Below, one piece after another: positions 44,243 through 52,220 of a stretch of DNA of 64,000 nt (position 1 is the stretch's first letter; each line of letters begins with the position of its first letter). Both the position numbers and the translations under genes were made by a program. The DNA comes from an uncultured Fretibacterium sp. (GTDB taxonomy: Bacteria; Synergistota; Synergistia; Synergistales; Aminobacteriaceae): assembly GCA_937900285.1 (NCBI GenBank), contig CALCEM010000026.1, positions 1-64,000 of the forward strand, in the 5' to 3' direction. The notes below the pieces were generated by a model, which saw only the letters and a list, made by a program, of their open reading frames with translations, made no database searches and was not told the DNA's origin.

Positions 44243-44785
44243 TTAAATCCAAGCAGCTTTTAATTTTTCCTGCGGGTATCCAGTCTCCAAAATCAAATCC
44301 ATAAAGCCGTAAAACAGCGGCCAATAATTTTCGTCTGGCAAAGCCCATTTAACGCCATCGGATAATAAATATTTTTGATTTATGATTTTATCGCGTTCCA
44401 AATTAAAAATAATTTTGTCGATAATATTTGCGACATCTCTATAACCTTGCAAATCGTGCGAATTATCGTAAATTCCAATTATTAATTTAATGTTTACTCT
44501 ATAATTTGCGAAAAGGCTATCATTTTTAAATTTACTGCGTTCTGCACCGTCGACCCTGACTATTATAAACGGAAATAAATTTTCAAAATCGGCCTCGCCA
44601 AAATCCTGATATTTTAAAGGAATTTCGCGTGTTTTAATTTTGACGTTAGGGGGCATTGGTAAATTTTGAGTGTAAAATTTTATTTGTTTTACTTCGCCAT
44701 CGCGTTTACCGTTTAATAAATATTCATCGCTTAAAATTTCGCCTAAATAATTGCATAAAGCGTCCTGCATTTCGAGAATTACCAT
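44243..44785 (-). CDS. Phage tail terminator-like protein
   Basis: 180 residues. VILEMQDALCNYLGEILSDEYLLNGKRDGEVKQIKFYTQNLPMP, FPFIIVRVDGAE, and IIGIYDNSHDLQGYRDVANIIDKII resemble tail completion/terminator proteins that cap the tube. Position between the gpZ-like protein and the sheath supports this. GGGGTG box before ATG. Confidence 0.65.
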   Translation of the reverse strand: MVILEMQDALCNYLGEILSDEYLLNGKRDGEVKQIKFYTQNLPMPPNVKIKTREIPLKYQDFGEADFENLFPFIIVRVDGAERSKFKNDSLFANYRVNIKLIIGIYDNSHDLQGYRDVANIIDKIIFNLERDKIINQKYLLSDGVKWALPDENYWPLFYGFMDLILETGYPQEKLKAAWI

Positions 44786-44823
44786 TTAAAAAAATTTCAC
44801 CCCCTTTAAAAAAATTTTAAAAT

Positions 44824-45435
44824 TTAAAACTGGATTAACATTTGACGGCCGCCCTTGACCTTTAAAGATTTTTGAATCTCCCTGTGAATTTCGTGCTGTA
44901 ACCTGTTTTTAAATTCGATTAACCCGTCTCCCATCGCCTCTTCAACGGTATATTTATTTTTAACGATTTGAGGGACTGCCGGGCCTTTTACGAGCCATAT
45001 ATCTTTATGGTTATCAGGATTCCTCAAATATAAACCTTTACCGCGCCTGTAAAATGCTGTCGGCCTCCTAAACGGTTTTAAACCGCCTTCGCGTAATACA
45101 GCGCCTTTATAAATTCCTTTATAGCCGGGTCTCTTTGGTTGAACGTTATAAAATTTTGCAAGGTTAAGCTCCCTGCCTGAGAATAAAATTTTTGCGGTTT
45201 TGTCATTGCCCTGCGCCGTGAATACTTTCATGTGAGAGCGTATTACACCGGGTTTTATAAAATATTTATAAGCCGTCTCCTGCGTTAATACTGTTCTGAC
45301 TTTATACGCTGCTCTGTTTGTTGCACGGTTAATAACTCCTTGAACATCTTTGACTATATCGCGAATTTTATTAAACGTTGTGTCATAACCGAAATTTATT
45401 TTTATTGGTAGATTTGAACCTGATCCGCCGGCCAT
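44824..45435 (-). CDS. Prophage minor tail protein Z-like (gpZ)
   Basis: 203 residues, strongly basic. IKINFGYDTTFNKIRDIVKDVQGVINRATNRAAYKVRTVLTQETAYKYFIKPGVIRSHMKV is the gpZ/lambda-like pattern (RA.NRAA.K..T.L...). Needed for tail completion and head-tail joining. GGCAGG box. Confidence 0.75.
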   Translation of the reverse strand: MAGGSGSNLPIKINFGYDTTFNKIRDIVKDVQGVINRATNRAAYKVRTVLTQETAYKYFIKPGVIRSHMKVFTAQGNDKTAKILFSGRELNLAKFYNVQPKRPGYKGIYKGAVLREGGLKPFRRPTAFYRRGKGLYLRNPDNHKDIWLVKGPAVPQIVKNKYTVEEAMGDGLIEFKNRLQHEIHREIQKSLKVKGGRQMLIQF

Positions 45436-45479
45436 TTAAAAAAAATTCACCTGCCTTAAATTAAAAAATTTATTTTTAT

Positions 45480-45827
45480 TTAGCTCTCATTTGCCGTTAA
45501 TTCTATTCGCCAGACTTGATCCTGCAATTTTCGCGCGTCCTTGACTGAATATAATCTCTGATCGAGCCGTAAAGCCTGCCCGGCCTGAACTCCTTCAATT
45601 TCCTGCGCTCTGACATATAAAACGCCGTCCGAATCATAAATCCCATAAACTTCCGACGAGTTGAACATTCCATTTAAATTAATTGTTGTGCTTCTATGAT
45701 TTTTAACGAAAATTGCCATTATTTCTGCGCCGTCAATATTATGCATATCTGCAAACTCCTCAAGGTTAAACCAAACGTGACTATTTTCCAGATCGTTTAT
45801 AAAATTATCGCGAAATTTAATGCTCAT
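45480..45827 (-). CDS. Head-tail connector-like protein
   Basis: 115 residues: FRDNFINDLENSHVWFNLEEFADMHNIDGAEIMAIF, GIYDSDGVLYVRAQEIEGVQAGQALRLDQRLYSVKDARKLQDQVWRIEL. The last part resembles the small beta-barrel head-tail joining proteins of the lambda FII group; VKDARKLQDQVWRIEL is the family ending. Lies at the head/tail border, just left of HicAB, on the minus strand. Confidence 0.65.
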   Translation of the reverse strand: MSIKFRDNFINDLENSHVWFNLEEFADMHNIDGAEIMAIFVKNHRSTTINLNGMFNSSEVYGIYDSDGVLYVRAQEIEGVQAGQALRLDQRLYSVKDARKLQDQVWRIELTANES

Positions 45828-45904
45828 GATTTATTTTTTTTAATATTCACCTCGATTTAAATTTAAACTTTTTTATTTTTCGTGATATAATTTAAAATTT
45901 TTTA

Positions 45905-45932
45905 TTGCAATTTACATAATATATATTATAAT
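45905..45932 (+). promoter_or_regulatory. Promoter of hicAB
   Basis: TTGCAA at 45905-45910 and perfect TATAAT at 45927-45932, spacer 16, about 32 bases before the hicA start, flanked by an AT-rich partly palindromic sequence (ATATATATTATAAT) typical of autoregulated TA promoters. Confidence 0.6.
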
Positions 45933-45963
45933 ACACATATCAAATTACAGGAGGGGATTAAAA

Positions 45964-46197
45964 ATTTCTAAAAAGTTAAAGCGCTTGAGCCGTCTTTTAA
46001 ATAAAAAAGTTTATTCACTTGATGATGCAATAAAGACGGTGGAATCCGACGGCTGGTACAGATTCGACAAAAACGCGAGGCATTACCTTTACAGGCACCC
46101 ATTTAAACCTGGAATCGTAGTAATACCCCGCCATAATAGAGATGTCAAGAAGGGTACTATAAACAGCATTTTAAAGCAAGCCGGATTAAAAAAATAA
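45964..46197 (+). CDS. hicA: HicA family mRNA interferase toxin
   Basis: dsRBD-fold RNase of a type II toxin-antitoxin pair. DDAIKTVESDGWYRFDKNARHYLYRHPFKPGIVVIPRHNRDVKKGTINSILKQAGLKK shows the G-W, RHYLYRHP (catalytic His) and P.HN.D..KGT..SILKQAG signature. A TTG start at 45985 is 28 bases from the strong GGAGGGG box, whereas an in-frame ATT at 45964 is seven bases after it; I place the start there, adding ISKKLKR, with low certainty. Lies on the plus strand, opposite to the phage structural genes around it; hicB follows. Confidence 0.82.
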   Translation: MSKKLKRLSRLLNKKVYSLDDAIKTVESDGWYRFDKNARHYLYRHPFKPGIVVIPRHNRDVKKGTINSILKQAGLKK

Positions 46198-46269
46198 TTT
46201 TCAGGGGGTTTAAATTTCAGCCCCCGAATTTAAAAATTTTTATATTTCATAAAGGAGCGTAAATAAATC

Positions 46270-46674
46270 ATGCAAATTAAAGACCGTTATATTTATCCTG
46301 CAATTTTCAGTTATGATGACGATGGTATCGTTATAACTTTTCCAGATTTGCCGGGCTGTATTTCTCAAGCTGATGACGATCAAGAGGCTTTATTTATGGC
46401 TCGTGATGCTATGGCTTTATGGTTGCATTATCACGAGTCCGAAAATTTAGAAATTCCAACCCCCTCCAGACCGCTTGAAATAAAACATGAAGCCCACCAA
46501 ATCGTGAATTTAATTGATGTTTATATGCCTTTGTATCGCGAATCAATTAATAATCAATATGAACGTAAATCCGTAACAATACCGCAATATTTAATAATCG
46601 AAGGCAAGCGCGAGGGCTTAAACTTTTCGCAAATCTTACAAGAGGCATTAAAAAATAAATTAGGTCTGAAATAA
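46270..46674 (+). CDS. hicB: HicB family antitoxin
   Basis: 134 residues. RYIYPAIFSYDDDGIVITFPDLPGCISQADDDQEALFMARDAMALWL is the HicB partial RNase-H fold, with a C-terminal ribbon-helix-helix-like segment (RKSVTIPQYLIIEGKREGLNFSQILQEALKNKL) for operator binding. AAGGAG before ATG. A weak hairpin (GGGGG.. CCCCC) lies between hicA and hicB, and another (CCCCTTGAG..CAGGGGG) after hicB. Confidence 0.9.
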   Translation: MQIKDRYIYPAIFSYDDDGIVITFPDLPGCISQADDDQEALFMARDAMALWLHYHESENLEIPTPSRPLEIKHEAHQIVNLIDVYMPLYRESINNQYERKSVTIPQYLIIEGKREGLNFSQILQEALKNKLGLK

Positions 46675-46716
46675 CAAAAAATTTAATTTAAACCCCTTGA
46701 GAATTTTTCAGGGGGC

Positions 46717-46962
46717 TTAATTTAATAATTTAATAATTGAACGACATATCACCGAAGCCAATATTATTAAATCGTCATCATAAAAATTTGATACGCTCTC
46801 TAAATTGCAAACATAGCCGATCGGGTTATACGAAATTATATTTATAGCGTCATCGTTATATTTTGCCTGCAGAGCCTTTATTATTAATTCAATTTCATCC
46901 GGATAAAGCCAATTAATATTATTAGAATTTCGCAAGAATATTAAAAGCCTCCTGACGTTCAA
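46717..46962 (-). CDS. Hypothetical phage protein, head-module spacer
   Basis: 81 residues (MNVRRLLIFLRNSNNINWLYPDEIELIIKALQAKYNDDAINIISYNPIGYVCNLESVSNFYDDDLIILASVICRSIIKLL). I do not recognise it. Its start overlaps the 54-residue gene at 46922-47086 by 41 bases, so it is likely translated by coupling. In the position where lambda-like phages place head-tail joining genes. Confidence 0.5.
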   Translation of the reverse strand: MNVRRLLIFLRNSNNINWLYPDEIELIIKALQAKYNDDAINIISYNPIGYVCNLESVSNFYDDDLIILASVICRSIIKLLN

Positions 46963-47086
46963 TTAATATTTTTTTTCGAATTTCGGCGCGCTGTTCTGAA
47001 TTTAAAATTTTTATTTGCCCGGTTAAATCCTTTGAATTGCCCTCAATTTTATTTTTAATTCCATTTTTATTTTTATCTGCGTCCAT
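46922..47086 (-). CDS. Small phage protein downstream of the capsid gene
   Basis: 54 residues, MDADKNKNGIKNKIEGNSKD followed by a helical segment (LNSEQRAEIRKKILIERQEAFNILAK). GGAGGGG is 11 bases before the ATG. Charge pattern and position recall the small FI-like packaging accessory proteins, but no family is clear. A hairpin between 47093 and 47145 (AGCCCCTC..GAGGCTT) lies just upstream. Confidence 0.55.
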   Translation of the reverse strand: MDADKNKNGIKNKIEGNSKDLTGQIKILNSEQRAEIRKKILIERQEAFNILAKF

Positions 47087-47163
47087 AAAAAAAAAGCCCC
47101 TCCAATTTAAATTTTAAAATTCATTTTATATTAAAGAGGCTTAATTTAATAATTTAATAATTT

Positions 47164-48210
47164 TTAATCCGTCCCGTTTACAACATTCTTTAATACAAAC
47201 CATGAGTCCAAATTATGAGGCATCGGCAATGGCCTTGAACTTATCGACATAAAACGCTGCGGAGGCTTTTGAGTAAACCATGTATTCGGCACATATTCTT
47301 CCATGTAATTCATATAATCGCCGTTTTTATCAAGCAATGTCACGCTTCCGTATAGCATCGAATTTTGTTCGGTTGACGACATTATTAAACATGTTTCAGG
47401 GTCTATAATCGATTTTAAATCGCCGTTCTCGTCCGGGTAAAATTCAGTATACGTATACACATCAAAGTCAACGCCGTATGTTGCAATATGTCCCAAATAT
47501 TTCACGCCGTTCTCTAAACTCACCGGGCGAATTTCTCCGAGTTCAATGCGCCGGGCATCTAATAATTTTATTAATTTCTTATTCGTTAATAATGCTTTGG
47601 CTGCATCGCGTCCGAGTAAAAGCATATCAGCATTAAATCCGGCCTTTAATAATTCATCTGAATATTCGTTTAACTGCCCTAAAATATCAAAATTCTCGTC
47701 CCATTTTTCGGTCTTGTCTATGCTCTTAACATTTTTAAATCCGTAATCAACAATAGCATTAACGCCGTTACCTTTTATATATAATTTTCCGTCCTGCTTG
47801 ACGCGTGCACACATATATTCCTCCCTGCGCCATATAGCGTCCTGCAATTCTATAACGTCCTGCGCTATAATTTGCGCCGCTCTATCCTCCGGGCTTAATC
47901 CTGAATTAAAAGGGGCCTCGCCTAATAACTTTTGCATTAATGTATCATTCGTAATTACTCTCTCAGGTGCTACCAACGGCGGGCGGGAATCTCTTACCTC
48001 ATAGCCATCGCGTGAAATACTCTCGCTTCCTATTCTGGGATTTACATAAGGTGCAAGCCTCCGGTGCGCGCTGGAAAATTCAAAACTCACCTGCTCGGTC
48101 GGAAATAAAATGTGATTTGAGAAAAAGCGATCCCTGAAAAATAATCTCAGCGGAATACTATTTTTTATAACGCCTCTTAATGTTGACGGTTCATAATAGT
48201 TAAATGCCAT
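47164..48210 (-). CDS. Major capsid protein (lambda gpE family)
   Basis: 348 residues. STLRGVIKNSIPLRLFFRDRFFSNHILFPTEQVSFEF, LAPYVNPRIGSESISRDGYEVRDSRPPLVAPERVITNDTLMQKLLGEAPFN, and CLIMSSTEQNSMLYGSVT are the gpE-type features. Preceded by the decoration protein with a two-base gap. Confidence 0.92.
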   Translation of the reverse strand: MAFNYYEPSTLRGVIKNSIPLRLFFRDRFFSNHILFPTEQVSFEFSSAHRRLAPYVNPRIGSESISRDGYEVRDSRPPLVAPERVITNDTLMQKLLGEAPFNSGLSPEDRAAQIIAQDVIELQDAIWRREEYMCARVKQDGKLYIKGNGVNAIVDYGFKNVKSIDKTEKWDENFDILGQLNEYSDELLKAGFNADMLLLGRDAAKALLTNKKLIKLLDARRIELGEIRPVSLENGVKYLGHIATYGVDFDVYTYTEFYPDENGDLKSIIDPETCLIMSSTEQNSMLYGSVTLLDKNGDYMNYMEEYVPNTWFTQKPPQRFMSISSRPLPMPHNLDSWFVLKNVVNGTD

Positions 48211-48212
48211 AA

Positions 48213-48785
48213 TTAATTAATTTGCCCTCCTTCTACTTTTTCGGTTCTATTCGTAATATTTACGTCTGCTTCGTCTATTTCATTGCCTGACATTTCTGGG
48301 TCTTCGTCATCGTATGCTATCGACCCGCCGTCTATAATTTCGCTGCCTGAATATCCGTAACCCGTTGCATTGCCCGCTTCTGATTTTGCGACTTTTCTTA
48401 AAAATATCTTGTTATATCTCAATACCCAAGCAATCGATCGCGCGATCCCTTCATGATCCTCGCCTTCAGGTTCAAATATAAAAATTACCTTCCATAAATT
48501 AAAATCGCCTTCCAAATATACGGCGCATTCTGTTTCATGGCCGGGTGAATTCAAAATGTCATCGGCTAATATTGCAAATTGTCCAACGCTCTCACAATCT
48601 TCAGCCGTTGCAGGTCTGTATTTATCTTTTTCATAGCGTTTTAATAATGTCCCGCGTAAAAATTTCCCTTCTGCATCGACTTTTACAATATCCGTGTGAA
48701 TTACTCCGTGCGGCCCGGTCACTAAATAATCAGCCTCCGGGACTCTGTTACTTTCAACCGTTACCAAATTTAAAGTGGTAGCCAT
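48213..48785 (-). CDS. Head decoration protein (lambda gpD-like)
   Basis: 190 residues, longer than lambda gpD. DYLVTGPHGVIHTDIVKVDAEGKFLRGTLLKRYEKDKYRPATAEDCESVGQFAILADDI is the beta-tulip domain; the C-terminus is acidic and Asp/Ser-rich. Stabilises the expanded capsid. Lies between protease and capsid as usual. Confidence 0.85.
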   Translation of the reverse strand: MATTLNLVTVESNRVPEADYLVTGPHGVIHTDIVKVDAEGKFLRGTLLKRYEKDKYRPATAEDCESVGQFAILADDILNSPGHETECAVYLEGDFNLWKVIFIFEPEGEDHEGIARSIAWVLRYNKIFLRKVAKSEAGNATGYGYSGSEIIDGGSIAYDDEDPEMSGNEIDEADVNITNRTEKVEGGQIN

Positions 48786-48791
48786 AATTAA

Positions 48792-49760
48792 TTAATTTTT
48801 CACTCCTCTTATTTTTTTCATTTTATTTAAAATCAAAGCTTGGAAATTTTCCGACCTGCTTTTATTACTGATACCGCCAATATTATTTAACGCGCTCTCT
48901 AAATTTTCGCTCTCAACTTTTCGCGCCTGAATATTTTCAAGTTTTAATAAATTTATTGCGATATCCTTTGCATTTTCAAAAGTTTTATATTTCGCCTCAT
49001 AAATTAAATTTTCGCGTCCGGGGGCGTTTAAGTCGTCAAGCTCCTTTAACCTCTCGCGCTCGGCCTTTATTCCTGCATCGTATTCTGCTTTTAATTTTTC
49101 AGGTTTTAATTTTTCATTTTTATTTTTATTATTTACGGCCTGAGAATAATAATTATTTTTAAACTTTTCAGGCAATTTATTTATTAACGCGCTCCCATAT
49201 TTATTTTTTAATAATCCGTTTGCATTTGCGCTAATTTCTACCGGCTCCCCTATTGAATCAATAAATTTATATTCGAATGCCTCACGTGCACTGAACCATG
49301 TCTCAGCGTTCATGAATTCGCGTATTTTTATTTTTTCAAGCCCCGTCTTTTCGCTATATATACCCGCCATCGAATCGCTTATTTTTTCCAATACTCCGGC
49401 CATGTCCTGAAAATCTGCGCTATCACCAAATAAAGCACCGGACGGGTTATGAATCATCAATAAAGCATTTTCCGGCATAATAACCTGATCGCCGCACATT
49501 GCGACAATACTTGCAGCCGAAGCCGCTAAACCGTCAATTATTACCTTTACTTTTGCGCTGGAATTTTTTAAATAATTGTACATGGCCTGCGCCTCAAAAA
49601 TATCTCCGCCGCTTGAATTTATACGCAAAATAATCTCGCTAAAGTCCTGCTCCTTTATTTCGTTAATTAAATCAATTGCGCGTATTCCAGTCCATGTTAA
49701 TTCGTCAAATCCGATATTGTCATATAAAAATATTTCGTTTGCATTCCTTATCCCTAACAT
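48792..49760 (-). CDS. ClpP-like prohead maturation protease
   Basis: 322 residues. INSSGGDIFEAQAMYNYL, DGLAASAASIVAMCGDQVIMPENALLMIHNPSGALFG show the ClpP/S14 fold with the catalytic Ser in AASAAS and His in MIHNP. C-terminal half (about 190-320) is a Lys/Glu-rich scaffold-like part, consistent with a protease-scaffold fusion. In the lambda-like order portal-protease-decoration-capsid. Confidence 0.9.
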   Translation of the reverse strand: MLGIRNANEIFLYDNIGFDELTWTGIRAIDLINEIKEQDFSEIILRINSSGGDIFEAQAMYNYLKNSSAKVKVIIDGLAASAASIVAMCGDQVIMPENALLMIHNPSGALFGDSADFQDMAGVLEKISDSMAGIYSEKTGLEKIKIREFMNAETWFSAREAFEYKFIDSIGEPVEISANANGLLKNKYGSALINKLPEKFKNNYYSQAVNNKNKNEKLKPEKLKAEYDAGIKAERERLKELDDLNAPGRENLIYEAKYKTFENAKDIAINLLKLENIQARKVESENLESALNNIGGISNKSRSENFQALILNKMKKIRGVKN

Positions 49761-49769
49761 TTAAATTTT

Positions 49770-49865
49770 TTATGCCTCCTCGTATTTCTCTTTTAAATTT
49801 TCGTTTTTATTCTCAAATAAATTTTTATAACGCTCTGAAATTAAATTTATTGCAAAAATTCTCAT
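49770..49865 (-). CDS. Possible 31-residue peptide between portal and protease
   Basis: MRIFAINLISERYKNLFENK and a Glu-rich end; AAAGGGG precedes the ATG, and the frame ends ten bases before the protease start. The only support is the ribosome binding site and lack of space for anything else in this 148-base interval. Confidence 0.35.
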   Translation of the reverse strand: MRIFAINLISERYKNLFENKNENLKEKYEEA

Positions 49866-49908
49866 TCCCCTTTATTTTTCCCTTTACGCCGTCCTATATT
49901 CATTTTTT

Positions 49909-51576
49909 TTAATTTTCCTGCGCCTGATTAATTTCCGACTCTTCTCCGCCCTGATCGCCTTCATTTTCATTGCTTGTTCCTTCTGTTTTAGCTTCTTCCG
50001 TCTCGCTACCCTCCGTAACCTCTTCCGAATTTCCAGCGCCAATATCGCCGGCATTATCACGATTAATAAAACCATCGCCACTAAAATCTGAATACAATAA
50101 TTTATTTTCTCTTTTAATTTGTTTAGCATTGCTCTCAAAATCACTCCCGGTTAATTCCATCGTCTCGCTTTGCCCCGTGCTGAATCCGTTTTGTACTCTT
50201 AATATTGCGGCATTCACCTCCTTTACTGGATCAAGCTGCCCTTGCGCCGGCCCCGTCCATTCGCACCAGGAATATAAATATTGTTTATAATCGTCATCAA
50301 AATATCCGGGACAATTAATCCGGCCTTTTAAATTCGCCTCAAATAAAAACTCGTTATATAAAGGCTGGCAAAAATTTACGGCAAACCATTTGCGCCAATA
50401 TTTAAATAATTTCCAAGCCTCTAACAATGCACCCCTTGACGCGCTGTAACTTGACGTAAACTGCATATTTAATAATTCAGCAGGAATTCCTAAAGCCCCG
50501 CCGATTTGTCGCACTAGACTTGTCACAAATCCATCAAAATTTGAATTAGGACGCGCCGGACTAACTCCGACCGGATCAACGCCGGGGGGCAAATCCATAA
50601 CAAGCCCGGACATATTTTGCTGGGAAAAGTCTAGATCGTCTAATTGCCCGAACCCTGACTCGCTCGCGTATTCTTCTTCTCCGTATTCTGACTCCGTTAA
50701 TTTATGCGTGAAAAATATTGCGTACATTCCTGCAACAACCGCCGCCATTAATTCTGCGTCCGTATACCTTCCAAGCTGCTTTAACTGTTCAATAACAGGA
50801 CTCAAAAAAGGCACGCCCCTATGCTGGTTAATTCGTTCTGCCGGCATTAAATGCAAAATCTGCCGCCGCCCTGTTAAATGCCCGTAAATAGTCACGCGCT
50901 TATATTCAAGCAATGGCTGACCGCTTAATTCACTGTACGGATGTCTATTCGCAACATGATAAGCCACCGGGATACCCTTCTCGTTTAATTCGACCCCTTG
51001 ATCCAAAATTGCACCGCGCGGCCTAATTAAAGGATTTTGCAAGCGATCGCCCTCAATAATTCCAATTCTGAGATCGTATAAAAAATTTTTATCAGTACGA
51101 TAAGGCATTAAAATTAAACAATCTCCATTTAATAAAACGCTTTTAAATGCTAAATTCTGCAACTCGTAAAAATTCATTTGCCGGTAATAATCGCACAATT
51201 TATTCTCCGCCCAGTAATCAAACTCGGCCTCGATCTTGTCATTTAAATTTTTCGTTTCGTCTTCGTTTAATCCAAGCATCTCACCGGGAATTCTTGCGCT
51301 TAATTTTAAACCCGGCCCGACCGCGTTAAGTGTCAAGCGATCGATCGCACCCCGTCCTAACGGCCCGCCCCCGGAATATAAATCCCTTGAACGCGCACGT
51401 AATAATTCTAAATTTTCGCTGATATCTTCGGCCGGACTTTTACTTGTGCTAACCCAGCCGGCTGTACCGGGATGCACTCTTGAAGCCCCGTGCAATGAAT
51501 ATCCCGAAGCCTGAATTTTTTTATTATTTAAACTCAAACTCCGGGATTTTAATTTTTTATTATTATTTATTTTCAT
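49909..51576 (-). CDS. Phage portal protein (lambda gpB family)
   Basis: 555 residues. YSLHGASRVHPGTAGWVSTSKSPAEDISENLELLRARSRDLYSGGGPLGRGAIDRLTLNAVGPGLKLSARI, HRGVPFLSPVIEQLKQLGRYTDAELMAAVVAGMYAIFFT and GGALGIPAELLNMQFTSSYSASRGALLEAWKLF are portal motifs. The last 60 residues are acidic and Glu/Asn-rich low complexity, more than usual for the family. Forms the dodecameric DNA gate. Confidence 0.93.
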   Translation of the reverse strand: MKINNNKKLKSRSLSLNNKKIQASGYSLHGASRVHPGTAGWVSTSKSPAEDISENLELLRARSRDLYSGGGPLGRGAIDRLTLNAVGPGLKLSARIPGEMLGLNEDETKNLNDKIEAEFDYWAENKLCDYYRQMNFYELQNLAFKSVLLNGDCLILMPYRTDKNFLYDLRIGIIEGDRLQNPLIRPRGAILDQGVELNEKGIPVAYHVANRHPYSELSGQPLLEYKRVTIYGHLTGRRQILHLMPAERINQHRGVPFLSPVIEQLKQLGRYTDAELMAAVVAGMYAIFFTHKLTESEYGEEEYASESGFGQLDDLDFSQQNMSGLVMDLPPGVDPVGVSPARPNSNFDGFVTSLVRQIGGALGIPAELLNMQFTSSYSASRGALLEAWKLFKYWRKWFAVNFCQPLYNEFLFEANLKGRINCPGYFDDDYKQYLYSWCEWTGPAQGQLDPVKEVNAAILRVQNGFSTGQSETMELTGSDFESNAKQIKRENKLLYSDFSGDGFINRDNAGDIGAGNSEEVTEGSETEEAKTEGTSNENEGDQGGEESEINQAQEN

Positions 51577-51624
51577 GTTTTATAATCCTGCGTTAAATTC
51601 CTCCTGAGTAATTCTCAATATTTT

Positions 51625-51939
51625 TTAAACCTGACCGGATAAACATTCTTTTAATTCCTCGTTTGAACTTGTCAAAACTTTTAAAATGTAAATTAAATCA
51701 TCCGGCCGGCCTGAATACCAGAAATTTAAATCCTCTAAATACAGCCCCGCATATTCTTTGCAACCCTCTAAAAGCAAATTTAAACACTGTTCGTAATCTT
51801 CTCCGCTGTCCATTACTTCCAATTCCGGGACTATTCCTGACACATGGCCGTTCTCTTCAGTTTTATATTCAGCGTGTAAAGGCATTTGACGAAACGCAGC
51901 CGTTAATAATATTGGGTTATTTAAATTTATTTTTGGCAT
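51625..51939 (-). CDS. HicB-like-fold small protein in the packaging module
   Basis: 104 residues. GHVSGIVPELEVMDSGEDYEQCLNLLLEGCKEYAGLYLED resembles the N-terminal HicB fold (VPELPGC.. DSLEEALENL..A...YLE). No toxin gene is adjacent, so this is an orphan. Lies between gpW-like joiner and portal. The homology is inferred from the pattern only. Confidence 0.5.
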   Translation of the reverse strand: MPKINLNNPILLTAAFRQMPLHAEYKTEENGHVSGIVPELEVMDSGEDYEQCLNLLLEGCKEYAGLYLEDLNFWYSGRPDDLIYILKVLTSSNEELKECLSGQV

Positions 51940-51978
51940 TCGCTTTTCCCTCCGAATTTTTTTAAAAACGCTCTTATT

Positions 51979-52215
51979 TTACCAGCTCTCACGGGGGATT
52001 ATTACTCTGAAACGCTTCCTCCGATTGTCTACATCTGCAACGTATATCGCACGCTCTAACGCCTCGATCATATCCTCAACCGTCTTTAAATCGGCCCGCG
52101 TCAATTTCAACCCCTCAACCTCGTAAGATTGTCCGGATAATATCGCCTGCTCTGCTTGTAAATATAAATTTAAACGCTCCTTTTTACGCTCAATTCCTTC
52201 CTCGTAACTATTCAT
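51979..52215 (-). CDS. gpW/head-tail joining-like protein
   Basis: 78 residues: ERKKERLNLYLQAEQAILSGQSYEVEGLKLTRADLKTVEDMIEALERAI matches lambda gpW/DUF6148-type short proteins (A..AILSGQ.Y..G...TRADL..I). Placed between terminase and portal exactly as lambda A-W-B. AGGAGG box. Confidence 0.75.
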   Translation of the reverse strand: MNSYEEGIERKKERLNLYLQAEQAILSGQSYEVEGLKLTRADLKTVEDMIEALERAIYVADVDNRRKRFRVIIPRESW

Positions 52216-52220
52216 TAATT

